A DNA stretch of 64,000 nucleotides from a bacterium HR40 (GTDB lineage Bacteria > Pseudomonadota > Alphaproteobacteria > Geminicoccales > Geminicoccaceae): contig BEIQ01000002.1 of the NCBI GenBank assembly GCA_002898275.1, positions 310,001-374,000 on the forward strand. The letters are read 5' to 3'. Position numbers and translations under genes: made by a program. Positions 24,801-33,134 of this stretch are shown piece after piece (the stretch's first letter is position 1; every line of letters begins with the position of its first letter). A model generated the notes under the pieces. It ran no database searches and was not told where the DNA came from. It worked only from the letters and a program-made list of their open reading frames with translations.

Positions 24801-26129
24801 TCATGGAAGCAAGGGAGACCAATCCGGATCGCTGGCATCGAGGGGCGTTGGCAGTTCGCGGAGATTGTAGCCGGTGACGTCGATGGTCATCAGCCGGCGA
24901 GCGTCGGTCGCCGGATCCTCGCGGGCGAACAGGATCACTCGACCGTTGGGCGCGAACACCGGACCGTCGTCGAAATAGCTGCGGGTGATCAACCGCTCGC
25001 CGCTGCCGTCGGGTCGCATCACCCCGATGTGGAATTGACGCTCCTTGATGTTGGTGAACGCGACGAGATCGCCGCGCGGTGACCACACCGGGCTGCCGTA
25101 GCGGCCCTCGCCATAGCTGATCCGCTGCACGTCCGAACCGTCGCGGCGCATGACATAGAGGTGCGGACGGCCGCCGCGGTCGGAATTGAAGACGATGCGA
25201 GCCCCGTCCGGGGAATAGCTGGGGGAGGTGTCGATCGCCGGATGCGCAGTGAGCCGGAGGAGGCGGCGTGTGGCGAGATCGTATTCGAAGATGTCGGAAT
25301 TGCCCCCTTGGGCGATGGTCAGCAGCAGGCTGCGGCCGTCCGGCGAAAAACGCGGGCTGAAATTCATACCCTCGAAGGCCGCCAGCCTCTCCTGCCGTCC
25401 GGTAGCGAAATCGTGGAGAAAGATCCCGGGCGTGCCACCGCGGTAGGCGAGAAAGGCGAGACGGCTGCCGTCTGGGGAGAAGCGCGGGGTGAGCACGAGG
25501 TGGCGACCGTCGGTGAGGAAACGGTGGTTCGCTCCGTCCTGATCCATCACCGCGAGCCGCTTGACTCGAGCCGTCGGCGGTCCGCTCTCGGCGATATAGG
25601 CGATGCGGGTGTCGAAATAGCCCTTTTCCCCAGTGAGCCGCTCGTAGACGGTATCGGCGATGCGGTGGGCGACGCGCCGCCAAAGATCGCGGGCAAGCTC
25701 GTAGCGGTAGCCGGTCATCTGGGTGCCGGCGAAGACGTCGAACAATCGGAACTCGACGACCAGGCGGTCGCTGCCGGCGGTCGCCACCGTGCCTGCGACC
25801 AGCGCCTGGGCGTCGATCTGGCGCCAGTCGGCGAAGCGCGGCACGCCTCTGAGCTCGTCCGGCGATTGAATGTAGGCGCGCGGATCGATGCGACGGAAGA
25901 GACCGGAGCGCTCCAGATCGGCTGCAGCGACATCGGCGATGCTGCGTCCGAGATCCGCCGTCGCCGGCATATCGCCGGCAAACGGGCTGACCGCGATCGG
26001 GATGGGCTCGACGAGGCCGCGCGTGATGTCGACCCGGAGCTGCCCTCGCGCTCCGGGCCCGACGAAGGCGACCGCACTCGCGGCCCCGCTGGCGAGCACC
26101 CATCGACGCGTGACCAAGAGACGTTTCAC
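24801..26129 (-). CDS. tolB: Tol-Pal system beta-propeller protein TolB
   Basis: 442 residues. The N-terminal domain (about 30-165) has [19 protein letters not shown] and [20 protein letters not shown]. The six-bladed propeller follows with repeated SPDG strands: [60 protein letters not shown]. TolB is periplasmic, binds Pal and is part of the machine that constricts the outer membrane at division. GTG at 26129 overlaps the tolA stop as GTGA, so translation is probably coupled. The leader contains [14 protein letters not shown], close to a twin-arginine motif, so Tat export is possible. Confidence 0.95.
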   Translation of the reverse strand: MKRLLVTRRWVLASGAASAVAFVGPGARGQLRVDITRGLVEPIPIAVSPFAGDMPATADLGRSIADVAAADLERSGLFRRIDPRAYIQSPDELRGVPRFADWRQIDAQALVAGTVATAGSDRLVVEFRLFDVFAGTQMTGYRYELARDLWRRVAHRIADTVYERLTGEKGYFDTRIAYIAESGPPTARVKRLAVMDQDGANHRFLTDGRHLVLTPRFSPDGSRLAFLAYRGGTPGIFLHDFATGRQERLAAFEGMNFSPRFSPDGRSLLLTIAQGGNSDIFEYDLATRRLLRLTAHPAIDTSPSYSPDGARIVFNSDRGGRPHLYVMRRDGSDVQRISYGEGRYGSPVWSPRGDLVAFTNIKERQFHIGVMRPDGSGERLITRSYFDDGPVFAPNGRVILFAREDPATDARRLMTIDVTGYNLRELPTPLDASDPDWSPLLP

Positions 26130-27220
26130 CCGCTTAGAGCCCTTGCTGGATCGAAGTTCATCTCGATGTCCCGCCACCAGGCGTATTGGTCGGCGGGAAG
26201 GCGCAACGGCGAACAGCGCTGCACCGCCCGGATGGCACTTTCGGCGACCGCACGGAAGACGGGATCGCGCGCGAAACGTTCCCGATCGACCACGTCCATC
26301 GACCGTACCGTGCCATCGGGAGCGAGAGAAAAGCGCAGCACCACCCTCGCACCCGAAAGGTCGCTCGCCCCCACCGGCACGATCCAGCAACGGTAGATCT
26401 GCTCCTCGATCATCCGTTGCAGACCGGCCAGCTGCGCTTGGGCGGGGCCGGCCGTGCCGTCCGTCGTCGCCGCTCGGCCCGCCGCCGGCGCGCTGCCGCG
26501 GCCCTCGCGCTTCTCCTCGGCGCGCCGTCGCTCGGCCACTTCCTCCACGCTTCGCAACAGCGCGTCGAGCGGATCGGGTTTCACCACGTCCGCCTGCTCG
26601 GGCGGGGGCTGGGATGTGGGCTGCTTCGCCGACGGCTGGGGCCGGGGCAGGGGACGCGGGACGACATCTGGCGTCGCCAGTGGCGACGGCTGCGGCGGTT
26701 CCTTGGCCTGCGGCTGAGGCCGCGGCGCCGGCTTGGGCGCTGGCTCGGCTTCCGCCTTTCGCGGCGTCGGCTGCGGTTGCGGCTCGGGTTTCGGAGTCGG
26801 CGCCGGGGCTGGCGTCGGCGGCGGGGTAGGCGTCGCCTCGGGCTTTCGAACCGGCTCCGGTACCGGCGCCGGTTGGGCCGCGGCTAGCGGATCCGGCATC
26901 GGCGGCGAGGGTGGCGGAGGGGCCGGCTCGGCTGCGCCCGGCTCGGTTACGGTCGGGGGCGGTGGCGGTGGCGCTGCCGCATCGCGTTCCGGGAGCGGCG
27001 CTGTCGCCGCGGCTTGCGGAGCGGGCCGCTCCTCCGGCTTGTCGTCGCGCGCGGCGGGCGCCTCGCTCACCACCTCGACCGCCATCACCGTCGCCTCCGG
27101 CAGAGGCCGAGGGAAACGCCCGAAGCTCATCCAGAGCAGGGCTCCGGCCGCGAGATGCAAGAGCGCGGAAGCGACGAGGGCGCGCCGCACGCCCGTCTCT
27201 CCCCTCCTTCTCGCCTCCAC
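26126..27220 (-). CDS. tolA: Tol-Pal energy-transducing protein TolA
   Basis: 364 residues. A single membrane helix ([19 protein letters not shown], about 15-33) is followed by a very long Pro/Ala/Glu/Lys-rich periplasmic segment (about 50-260, repeated PxPxP and PKPEPQPQP-type blocks). The C-terminal domain contains [20 protein letters not shown] and [17 protein letters not shown], the TonB/TolA-type fold. TolA spans the periplasm and couples the TolQR proton motor to Pal-TolB. In E. coli the spacer is helical (Ala/Lys); here it is proline-rich and TonB-like, as in many alphaproteobacteria. GTG at 27220 follows the tolR stop by one base. Confidence 0.93.
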   Translation of the reverse strand: MEARRRGETGVRRALVASALLHLAAGALLWMSFGRFPRPLPEATVMAVEVVSEAPAARDDKPEERPAPQAAATAPLPERDAAAPPPPPPTVTEPGAAEPAPPPPSPPMPDPLAAAQPAPVPEPVRKPEATPTPPPTPAPAPTPKPEPQPQPTPRKAEAEPAPKPAPRPQPQAKEPPQPSPLATPDVVPRPLPRPQPSAKQPTSQPPPEQADVVKPDPLDALLRSVEEVAERRRAEEKREGRGSAPAAGRAATTDGTAGPAQAQLAGLQRMIEEQIYRCWIVPVGASDLSGARVVLRFSLAPDGTVRSMDVVDRERFARDPVFRAVAESAIRAVQRCSPLRLPADQYAWWRDIEMNFDPARALSG

Positions 27221-27221
27221 G

Positions 27222-27698
27222 TCAGCGCACCGCCCGGGCGGTATCCGCCGCCGCCCGGCTGTGGGCTGGCGGTTCGGTGACCAGAGCCACGCGGGAAAAG
27301 CCGGCGCGGTTCAAAAGTCCGATCACCTCCATGACCGTGCCATAGGCGACTCGCCGGTCGCCGCGGACGAAGATGCGGACGTCGCGTTTGGCCTGCGCGA
27401 TGGCCTCGAGACGGGGCACCAGCTGGTCGAGGGCGATGGGACTTTCTTGCAAATACACCTTGCCGTCGGCGGCGACCGTCACCGCGAGCGGCTCGTCCTG
27501 TCCGGGAAGGGGTCCGGTCTCGGCCTGCGGCAGGTCGACCGTCACCCCGGTCGTCAGCAGGGGTGCCGTCACCATGAACACGATCAGCAGCACCAGCATC
27601 ACATCGACGAACGGCGTGACATTGATCTCGGCGAGACGGTGCCCACCGCGTCCGCGCCGCCGACCGCGCGTGCGGGGCTCGCGCAGCGCCCCCGCCAT
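27222..27698 (-). CDS. tolR: Tol-Pal motor subunit TolR
   Basis: 158 residues, ExbD/TolR family. The basic N-terminus (REPRTRGRRRGRGGHRLAE) precedes INVTPFVDVMLVLLIVFMVT, one membrane helix with the proton-path aspartate in PFVDV. The periplasmic part has KVYLQESPIALDQLVPRLEA and VFIRGDRRV-like sequence near FVRGDRRVAYGTVMEVIGLL. With TolQ it forms the proton-driven stator that energises TolA. It starts with ATG one base after the tolQ stop region and ends two bases before tolA, so the genes are tightly coupled. Confidence 0.95.
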   Translation of the reverse strand: MAGALREPRTRGRRRGRGGHRLAEINVTPFVDVMLVLLIVFMVTAPLLTTGVTVDLPQAETGPLPGQDEPLAVTVAADGKVYLQESPIALDQLVPRLEAIAQAKRDVRIFVRGDRRVAYGTVMEVIGLLNRAGFSRVALVTEPPAHSRAAADTARAVR

Positions 27699-27699
27699 C

Positions 27700-28416
27700 T
27701 CACGCCACCCTGAGGCCGTCGGCTTCGCGACCGAGCACCACCGCGAGCTCGTCAGCGAAGGTCGACAACCGCGCCTCGTAGCGATCGAGGGAGTCGGCGA
27801 GCCGATTGTAGGCGACGACCGCCGGGATGGCAGCGGCGAGGCCCATCGCGGTGGCGAGCAGCGCTTCGGCGATACCCGGCGCGACCACGGCGAGCGTGGT
27901 GTTCTTCGTGACGGCGATCGACTGGAAACTGTTCATGATCCCCCACACCGTGCCGAACAGACCGACGAAGGGCGCGGTCGAGCCGATGGTGGCGAGCGAC
28001 TGGAGACTGCGACCGAGGGCGGTGAGTTCGCGATCGATGGTGAGCGCCATCACCCGCTCGACGCGGGCGAGCAGGTTGCGCTGGGTCTCCGGGTCGAGGG
28101 TCGGCGGTGCCTCCTTCCATTCCGCCATGGCATTGGTGAAGACGAGCGCCATCGGATGGTCCGGCCGCTTGGCCAGCCGACGGTAGAGCTCGTCGAGCGA
28201 GGTCCCGGACCAGAACGTCGCCTCGAAACGGTCGGCCTTGCGGGTGAGCCGGGCGAGACGGATGCCCTTGTCGAGGATCACCGCCCAACACCAGACCGAA
28301 GCGGCGAGCAGGACGAGCATCACCATCTTCACGATCGGGTCGGCCTGCAACACGAGCTGGATGACACCCGTGCCGGCAGTGACGTCGCCCACACCGGTGG
28401 CGGTCAGCGGATCCAT
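27700..28416 (-). CDS. tolQ: Tol-Pal motor subunit TolQ
   Basis: 238 residues with three membrane spans of the MotA/TolQ/ExbB family: VKMVMLVLLAASVWCWAVIL near 32-51, and the paired helices ATIGSTAPFVGLFGTVWGIM and VAPGIAEALLATAMGLAAAI. The last two contain the conserved GLFGTVWGIM and the TA-containing helix that lines the proton channel. Five TolQ subunits surround two TolR helices in the inner membrane. It overlaps the end of ybgC by 13 bp. The order ybgC-tolQ-tolR-tolA-tolB-pal-cpoB is the classical one. Confidence 0.96.
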   Translation of the reverse strand: MDPLTATGVGDVTAGTGVIQLVLQADPIVKMVMLVLLAASVWCWAVILDKGIRLARLTRKADRFEATFWSGTSLDELYRRLAKRPDHPMALVFTNAMAEWKEAPPTLDPETQRNLLARVERVMALTIDRELTALGRSLQSLATIGSTAPFVGLFGTVWGIMNSFQSIAVTKNTTLAVVAPGIAEALLATAMGLAAAIPAVVAYNRLADSLDRYEARLSTFADELAVVLGREADGLRVA

Positions 28417-28859
28417 TCCGGATCCTCCCCCCGGCGCACCTCCGCCGCATCACCCGCGGCCGCTGCGAGCGGCGCTAGGATCGGTACCCGGGCCATGCGC
28501 ACGGGCCTCATGTTCGCATCGATCGCCACGATTTCCACCTCCAGCTCGGCGACATGCCGCCCTGCCGCCCACACCTCGTGCTGCAGCCACATCCGCGCAC
28601 CGCGGATCCGACGGATGGCCGTTTCCACGGTGAGCCGATCGTCGAGCCGCGCCGGCGCGAGGAATTCGGCCCGACAGCGCCGCACGACGAAGCGCACTCC
28701 GCAACACCGCGCCAGCGTCTCCTGATCGAGCCCGAGGGCGCGCAACATCTCGGTGCGGGCGCGTTCGGCGAACTTGAGATAGTTCGCGTGATAGACGATG
28801 CCCGCCGCATCCGTGTCCTCGTAATAGACGCGGACATCGAAGCGATGGCGCTCGCTCAC
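28404..28859 (-). CDS. ybgC: Acyl-CoA thioesterase YbgC (Tol-Pal associated)
   Basis: 151 residues, hot-dog fold. The 4-hydroxybenzoyl-CoA thioesterase signature is [20 protein letters not shown] near residues 11-30, with the catalytic Asp in EDTD. Then come [20 protein letters not shown] and [20 protein letters not shown]. YbgC hydrolyses short acyl-CoA or acyl-ACP thioesters in the cytoplasm near the membrane; its link to Tol-Pal is mainly conserved position. GTG at 28859 overlaps the ruvB stop as GTGA. The C-terminal tail after about residue 130 is a little longer than usual. Confidence 0.93.
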   Translation of the reverse strand: MSERHRFDVRVYYEDTDAAGIVYHANYLKFAERARTEMLRALGLDQETLARCCGVRFVVRRCRAEFLAPARLDDRLTVETAIRRIRGARMWLQHEVWAAGRHVAELEVEIVAIDANMRPVRMARVPILAPLAAAAGDAAEVRRGEDPEWIR

Positions 28860-29887
28860 CCCGATCCCTCGTCGAACAGGCCAGGCTGGCCGAGGACCGG
28901 GGGCGGTATCAGTCCCAAATGCTCGAAGGCGAGACGGGTGAGCATCCGCCCTCGCGGTGTGCGCTGCAGCAATCCTTGCTGCAACAGGAAGGGTTCGACC
29001 GTTTCCTCGAGCGTGTCGCGCTGCTCGGAGAGGGCTGCCGCCACCGTGTCGATGCCCACCGGACCACCGCCATAGTTGCGGGCGATCGCGCGCAAATAGC
29101 GGCGGTCGAGAGCGTCGAGACCGAGATGGTCGACTTCGAGCCGGGTCAGCGCCTCATCGGCGAGCGCACGGTCGACCGCGCTCGCCCCGCGCACCGTGGC
29201 GAAGTCCCGCACCCGCCTCAGCAGTCGGGTGGCGACTCGGGGCGTGCCGCGAGCGCGCCGCGCGATCTCGTGCGCCCCTTCGGCGGTGAGCTCGAGGCCC
29301 AACAGACGCGCCCCGCGCACCACGATCTCCACGAGCTCGGGAACCGAATAGAAATCGAGGCGCAGCACGATGCCGAAGCGGTCGCGCAGCGGGGTGGTGA
29401 GCAGCCCGGTACGCGTGGTCGCACCGACCAGGGTGAACGGCGGCAGGTCGATGCGCACGCTCCGCGCCGCCGGGCCCTCGCCGATCATGAGGTCGAGCTT
29501 GAAGTCCTCCATCGCCGGATAGAGGATCTCCTCGACGGCTGGCTGCAGCCTGTGGATCTCGTCGATGAAGAGCACGTCGCGCGGCTGGAGATTGGTGAGG
29601 AGCGCGGCGAGATCGCCGGCACGGGCGACGATCGGTCCCGAGGTCATGCGGAAGCCGACGCCGAGCTCGGCAGCGAGGATCTGAGCGAGCGTGGTCTTGC
29701 CCAGGCCGGGTGGGCCGGCGAGCAGCACATGGTCGAGGGCCTCGCCGCGGCTGCGCGCCGCCTCGATGAACACCGCGACATTGGCCTTCACCGCAGTCTG
29801 GCCGATGAACTGCGCGAGGCGGCGCGGACGCAGGCCCTGGTCGATATCCTCTTCCATCGACTCGGGAGCGACGATGCGGTCGGTCAC
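28856..29887 (-). CDS. ruvB: Holliday junction helicase motor RuvB
   Basis: 343 residues. The AAA+ core has [20 protein letters not shown], Walker A GPPGLGKT at 58-65 and Walker [11 protein letters not shown]. The arginine finger/sensor region follows ([20 protein letters not shown]). The C-terminal winged helix ([20 protein letters not shown]) binds DNA. RuvB hexamers pump DNA through Holliday junctions held by RuvA. GTG at 29887 overlaps the ruvA stop as GTGA; the frame is open upstream but would run through ruvA. It lies in the order ruvC-ruvA-ruvB. Confidence 0.97.
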   Translation of the reverse strand: MTDRIVAPESMEEDIDQGLRPRRLAQFIGQTAVKANVAVFIEAARSRGEALDHVLLAGPPGLGKTTLAQILAAELGVGFRMTSGPIVARAGDLAALLTNLQPRDVLFIDEIHRLQPAVEEILYPAMEDFKLDLMIGEGPAARSVRIDLPPFTLVGATTRTGLLTTPLRDRFGIVLRLDFYSVPELVEIVVRGARLLGLELTAEGAHEIARRARGTPRVATRLLRRVRDFATVRGASAVDRALADEALTRLEVDHLGLDALDRRYLRAIARNYGGGPVGIDTVAAALSEQRDTLEETVEPFLLQQGLLQRTPRGRMLTRLAFEHLGLIPPPVLGQPGLFDEGSG

Positions 29888-30483
29888 GGTGCGAGCTCCC
29901 GGAGGGCATCGCGGATCAGCTGGTCGAGCGCCACATCCTCGCCCGCTGCCGCTCGCGCCTTGCTCACGGCGGCCAAGGCCTCGCTGCGGCCGTAGCCGAG
30001 ATGGACGAGCGCCGACACCGCATCGGCGACGGTGTCGGATGGCCCGCTCGGGGGAAGGTCCGCCTCCGGCGCGATCACGAGGCTCCCGAGCCGCTCCCGC
30101 AGCTCGGCGACGATGCGGCCAGCGAGCCGCGGGCCGATGCCATGGGCGCGGCCGAGCGCCCGGCGGTCGCCGGCGGCGATCGCGCGGGCGATCTCGTCGG
30201 GAGAGAGGGACGAGAGCAGGGAGAGGGCGAGCCGCGCACCCACCCCCTGGATCTGGCGCAGCGCCCGAAACCAGCGCTGCTCGTCCGGGCTCGCGAAGCC
30301 ATAGAGGACGATGGCATCCTCGCGGAAGACGGTCTCGATCCAGAGCTCGGCCACCTCGCCCGTGACCGGTAGCCGACCCAGGGCCCGCGCGGTCGCATAG
30401 ACGCGGTAGCCGACACCTCCCACATCGAGCACGACGGAATCGGCTTCGATCGCCTTCACGCGCCCGCGCAGCCAAGCGATCAT
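29884..30483 (-). CDS. ruvA: Holliday junction DNA helicase subunit RuvA
   Basis: 199 residues. The N-terminal OB-fold reads [20 protein letters not shown], with [17 protein letters not shown]. Two helix-hairpin-helix motifs are visible ([16 protein letters not shown] and [20 protein letters not shown]). The short C-terminal domain ([20 protein letters not shown]) contacts RuvB. RuvA tetramers bind the four-way junction and load RuvB. The ATG at 30483 overlaps the ruvC stop as ATGA. Confidence 0.97.
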   Translation of the reverse strand: MIAWLRGRVKAIEADSVVLDVGGVGYRVYATARALGRLPVTGEVAELWIETVFREDAIVLYGFASPDEQRWFRALRQIQGVGARLALSLLSSLSPDEIARAIAAGDRRALGRAHGIGPRLAGRIVAELRERLGSLVIAPEADLPPSGPSDTVADAVSALVHLGYGRSEALAAVSKARAAAGEDVALDQLIRDALRELAP

Positions 30484-30983
30484 GGCGCCCCCATAAGCGC
30501 GAGCCGGCCCAGGGTCTCACGTTCGTGCGCGTGACAGATGGCAACCGCCAGCGCGTCCGCCGCGTCGCCCGTGGGAGTGTCGCTGTTCGGCAGGAGAATG
30601 CGCACCATGGCCGCCACCTGCTCCTTGGTGGCGCCCCCCGTCCCCGTCACCGCGCGTTTTACCCGCTTTGCCGCATACTCCGCAACCGGCAGCCCGGCAT
30701 GGGCGAGGGCCAGCAGCGCCACTCCCCGGGCATGGCCGAGCTTGAGCGAAGAGCCGGCATTGCGGTTGACCACCGTCTCCTCGATGGCAGCCTCGGCGGG
30801 GAGAAAGCGTCCGATGACCTCGCGCAAACCCGCGTAGAGCGCCGACAGACGCAGCGGCAGGAGCGCGTCCTCGGGGGCCGTCACCACACCGCAGGCGACG
30901 AACCGCAGGACGCCGGGTCCGCTGTCGACGACACCCCAGCCGGTACGCCGCAAACCCGGGTCGAGGCCGAGGATGCGAATCAT
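30480..30983 (-). CDS. ruvC: Holliday junction resolvase RuvC
   Basis: 167 residues, RNase H-like nuclease. Catalytic acidic residues are in place: Asp8 in [16 protein letters not shown], the Glu in [20 protein letters not shown], and the Asp pair in [19 protein letters not shown]. RuvC dimers cut opposite strands of the junction held by RuvAB. It overlaps yebC upstream (ATGA) and ruvA downstream (ATGA), so yebC-ruvC-ruvA-ruvB-ybgC are all joined by four-base overlaps. Confidence 0.97.
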   Translation of the reverse strand: MIRILGLDPGLRRTGWGVVDSGPGVLRFVACGVVTAPEDALLPLRLSALYAGLREVIGRFLPAEAAIEETVVNRNAGSSLKLGHARGVALLALAHAGLPVAEYAAKRVKRAVTGTGGATKEQVAAMVRILLPNSDTPTGDAADALAVAICHAHERETLGRLALMGAP

Positions 30984-31723
30984 GCGAGCTGGGCGAGCGC
31001 CCGCTCCGACACCTCGAAGTTGGCGATCACCCGCTGCACGTCGTCGATCTCGTCGAGGGTCTCGAGCAAACGGAAGAGCACGGGCGCCCGCTCGTCGTCG
31101 ACCGGAACCGTGACCTGTGGCCGCCAGGTGAGGGTGGCCTCTTCCGGGGTCCCGAAACGCGCCTCGAGGGCGTCGCGCACCGCGGCGAAATCCTCGGGTG
31201 CGCAGCGGATCTCGTGCCCCTCGGGGCCGCTCTCGCAGTCCTGCGCCCCCGCGTCGATCGCCGCCTCCAACATCTCCTCGGCCGTCGCCACGGACGCCGG
31301 ATAGCGGATCTGGCCCACCCGCTCGAACTGGAAGCTCACGCTGTTGGTCTCGCCGAGCGAGCCGCCATGCTTGGTGAAGGCGGCCCGCACCTCGGCTGCG
31401 GTACGGTTGCGATTGTCGGTCAGCGCCTCGACGATGATCGCCACCCCACCCGGGCCGTAACCCTCGTAGCGCACTTCCTCGAGCACCGCGCCCTCGGTGC
31501 CCTGGCCCTTGCTGATCGCCCGCTCGATGTTCTCCTTGGGCACATTTGCCGCCTTGGCCGCCTGCACCGCGGCCCGCAGCCTCGGGTTGTGCGCCGGATC
31601 GGGCAGGCCCTCGCGCGAGGCTACCTGCACCTCCCGCAGCAGACGCGTGAACAAGCGCGCGCGAGCCGCATCCTGGCGGCTCTTGCGATGCATGATGTTC
31701 TTGAACTGCGAATGACCCGCCAT
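30980..31723 (-). CDS. yebC: YebC/PmpR family protein (TACO1-like)
   Basis: 247 residues from the ATG that gives [20 protein letters not shown]; four more codons upstream are open (MDPT) but not typical. Family blocks are [52 protein letters not shown] and [20 protein letters not shown]. The acidic C-terminal domain has [20 protein letters not shown]. YebC-type proteins are known both as transcription factors and as translation factors easing ribosome stalling at proline runs. The gene commonly precedes ruvC, as here, and is the first gene of this leftward run. Confidence 0.95.
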   Translation of the reverse strand: MAGHSQFKNIMHRKSRQDAARARLFTRLLREVQVASREGLPDPAHNPRLRAAVQAAKAANVPKENIERAISKGQGTEGAVLEEVRYEGYGPGGVAIIVEALTDNRNRTAAEVRAAFTKHGGSLGETNSVSFQFERVGQIRYPASVATAEEMLEAAIDAGAQDCESGPEGHEIRCAPEDFAAVRDALEARFGTPEEATLTWRPQVTVPVDDERAPVLFRLLETLDEIDDVQRVIANFEVSERALAQLA

Positions 31724-31874
31724 CGTCGGATCCACAGGATGGTGTGCCGCCCGGCCCGGGGGCCGTCGTGGCGGATATATGGCGGAAGCGCGCAGCTTTC
31801 GACAGGACCCGCCGTCAACCGTGCGTTAACGACCGACGGTTAGAACAGGGCGTCGCCAGCCCGGGAGATGCAGC

Positions 31875-32243
31875 ATGGCAGAACGCTGCGAAGACGCCGA
31901 TCGCGCGACGACGGGACAGGGTGGCGATCGCCGCCTGTTCCGCCGCTACGCGGTGGGCGTGACCGGCCGCGTGCTCGCCGCCACCGGCACCATGGCGTGC
32001 ACGGTGCACGATCTCTCGCTCGCCGGCGCCGGAATCTCGCCCGCCTTCCCGGAACTCGTGGGCCAGCGCGTCCATCTCCTCTTCGACGGGCTCGATCTGG
32101 CGACCGGCATCCCGGCGCGGGTACTGCGCGCGGCAGCCGACCGCAGTCATCTCCAGTTCGAGCCCGACGAACAGGCAGAAGAGGCGCTGACCTTCTTCCT
32201 GCTCATGAGCGGGGCCATCGATGGCGTCTCCCGAGGGAGCTGA
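31875..32243 (+). CDS. PilZ domain protein (probable c-di-GMP receptor)
   Basis: 122 residues, a single PilZ domain. The c-di-GMP motifs are present: RRLFRR near 19-24 gives RxxxR, and DLSLAGAGI at 46-54 gives [D/N]xSxxG. Both ligand-binding blocks are thus intact. Stand-alone PilZ proteins act as cytoplasmic adaptors that switch motility, exopolysaccharide or other surface outputs. The ATG follows GGGAG. An imperfect inverted repeat (AACCGT at 31817, ACGGTT at 31836) lies in the upstream spacer. It faces away from yebC; a 418-bp spacer follows. Confidence 0.88.
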   Translation: MAERCEDADRATTGQGGDRRLFRRYAVGVTGRVLAATGTMACTVHDLSLAGAGISPAFPELVGQRVHLLFDGLDLATGIPARVLRAAADRSHLQFEPDEQAEEALTFFLLMSGAIDGVSRGS

Positions 32244-32396
32244 TGCGATCGTTCGCGATTTTCGCCCAACCCTGTTGCTCCACGCGATTTTTTTTGGTAG
32301 ACAATCATCGTGGTGGCGACCCCTCCCCGCAGCCGTTCTCGCCGGTACGGTCCTGACCGAAGCTCGGAATTCGGCCTCTCGGGCCGGGTTTGCATG

Positions 32397-32423
32397 TCGA
32401 TCCACCGAACAGGTGGCAATCGA
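32397..32423. repeat. Interrupted inverted repeat
   Basis: TCGATCCACC, loop GAACA, GGTGG, two unpaired bases, ATCGA. The two arms pair over 10 bp with one 2-base bulge. It lies about 90-115 bp upstream of the small-RNA promoter and could be an operator or the end structure of the PilZ transcript. It has no T-tract. Confidence 0.35.
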
Positions 32424-32512
32424 TAAATTTGTTGCAAAATTGTCCGGGAATCAAATCCGAGGTTGTGGCAAAAATCCGCGCGCTTTCTATACGATGGTTC
32501 GACCTCCGGTGC

Positions 32513-32541
32513 TTGACGCCAATTTGGATCTCGGTTAATGT
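32513..32541 (+). promoter_or_regulatory. Sigma-70-type promoter of the small RNA
   Basis: TTGACG at 32513-32518 and TAATGT at 32536-32541 are separated by exactly 17 bp in an AT-rich stretch. It is the best housekeeping-type promoter I can see in the window. Transcription would start about 32547-32549. Confidence 0.6.
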
Positions 32542-32546
32542 CGCAG

Positions 32547-32618
32547 TCGTCAAGTCAGACGGTGCCTCCCTCCCTCACTGTGCCCCCGCCGAGCCCGCGG
32601 CTCGACGGGGGTTTTTTT
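32547..32618 (+). ncRNA. Candidate trans-acting small RNA with anti-Shine-Dalgarno motif
   Basis: A transcript of about 72 nt is bounded by the promoter at 32513-32541 and an intrinsic terminator. Its parts are a small hairpin (CGTC-AAGTCA-GACG, 32548-32561), a single-stranded pyrimidine stretch CCTCCCTCCCTC (32565-32576), and the terminator stem with a T7 run. Exposed CCUCC-type loops that pair with ribosome binding sites, followed by a GC-rich terminator, are known in alphaproteobacterial sRNAs such as the CcsR/cuckoo and alpha-r14 families. Membership of those families is an inference. An alternative is an attenuator leader for the 63-aa gene starting 44 bp downstream. Confidence 0.55.
32583..32618 (+). 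terminator. Rho-independent terminator
   Basis: CCCCCGCCGAGC (32583-32594) pairs with GCTCGACGGGGG (32600-32611) with one mismatch around a 5-base loop, followed by seven T (32612-32618). This is the most complete intrinsic terminator in the window. Confidence 0.85.
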
Positions 32619-32661
32619 AGGGAAGCCCCGATGTCAGGACCTGCGTGCCGGAGGATCGACC

Positions 32662-32853
32662 ATGAGCGCTCTCGCCCGGCTTGCCGACCATCCCTCGTCG
32701 ACTTCGCGCCTGCAGCAGGAAGCCGTCGACGACGTCGTCACGACCGCCGTCCTCGTCGCCACCGCTTTCCGTCTGCGCGACGAGGAGGCATTGGTCCTCG
32801 CCCTGCGCCGCCTGGTGGAAGCGGTGCGCCGGCTCGAGACGGAGGACGACTGA
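32662..32853 (+). CDS. Small hypothetical protein, 63 residues
   Basis: 63 residues preceded by GGAGG eight bases before the ATG. The sequence is mainly helical and acidic-basic mixed: LQQEAVDDVVTTAVLVATAF, RLRDEEALVLALRRLVEAVR, ending RLETEDD. No signal peptide, membrane span or known domain. It is the first frame after the small-RNA terminator. I recognise no family; the ribosome site and codon use argue that it is real. A hairpin with 8-bp arms follows at 32901-32924. Confidence 0.55.
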   Translation: MSALARLADHPSSTSRLQQEAVDDVVTTAVLVATAFRLRDEEALVLALRRLVEAVRRLETEDD

Positions 32854-32900
32854 CCGCACCGGCCGCGGCCCGGGACCCGAGCGCCGGACGACCGTCGGCA

Positions 32901-32924
32901 GCGAGGACGCCGTGGTGTCCTCGC
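32901..32924. repeat. Inverted repeat after the 63-aa gene
   Basis: GCGAGGAC (32901-32908) and GTCCTCGC (32917-32924) form a perfect 8-bp stem with an 8-base loop, 48 bp after the stop. No T-tract follows. It may help end the small transcript. The 281 bp between this gene and the transporter operon hold nothing else that I recognise. Confidence 0.3.
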
Positions 32925-33134
32925 GCGGCGGTCGCGGCCGCCCGCGGCCATGGACAGAAGAGGCTCGGCACCGGGCGCGGGAAAAGCGCGCCCGCCTCCC
33001 ATCTCGTCGCCGCCGGAGGTCGCGACCGGCGATCTGTGACCCAGCTTCCGCAGCCGGCAGCCGATCCGCCCGCTGCCGGTTGACAGCGGAACTGCGCGCG
33101 GCAGTCTGCAGGCGGTCCGCCCGGGAGGGATCGC

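Larger units (their letters stand above)
32244..32661. other. AT-richer intergenic region with small-RNA locus
   Basis: 418 bp between the PilZ gene and the 63-aa gene, clearly poorer in GC than its surroundings up to about 32545. It holds a T8 run near 32289, an interrupted hairpin at 32397-32423, a consensus-like promoter at 32513-32541 and a small transcript ending in an intrinsic terminator at 32618. No protein gene is supported. Confidence 0.6.

Noticed and set aside
26540-27010. Repetitive DNA in the tolA spacer
   Set aside because: The repeats are GC-rich codons of a Pro-rich linker, not a CRISPR array or microsatellite with fixed spacers.
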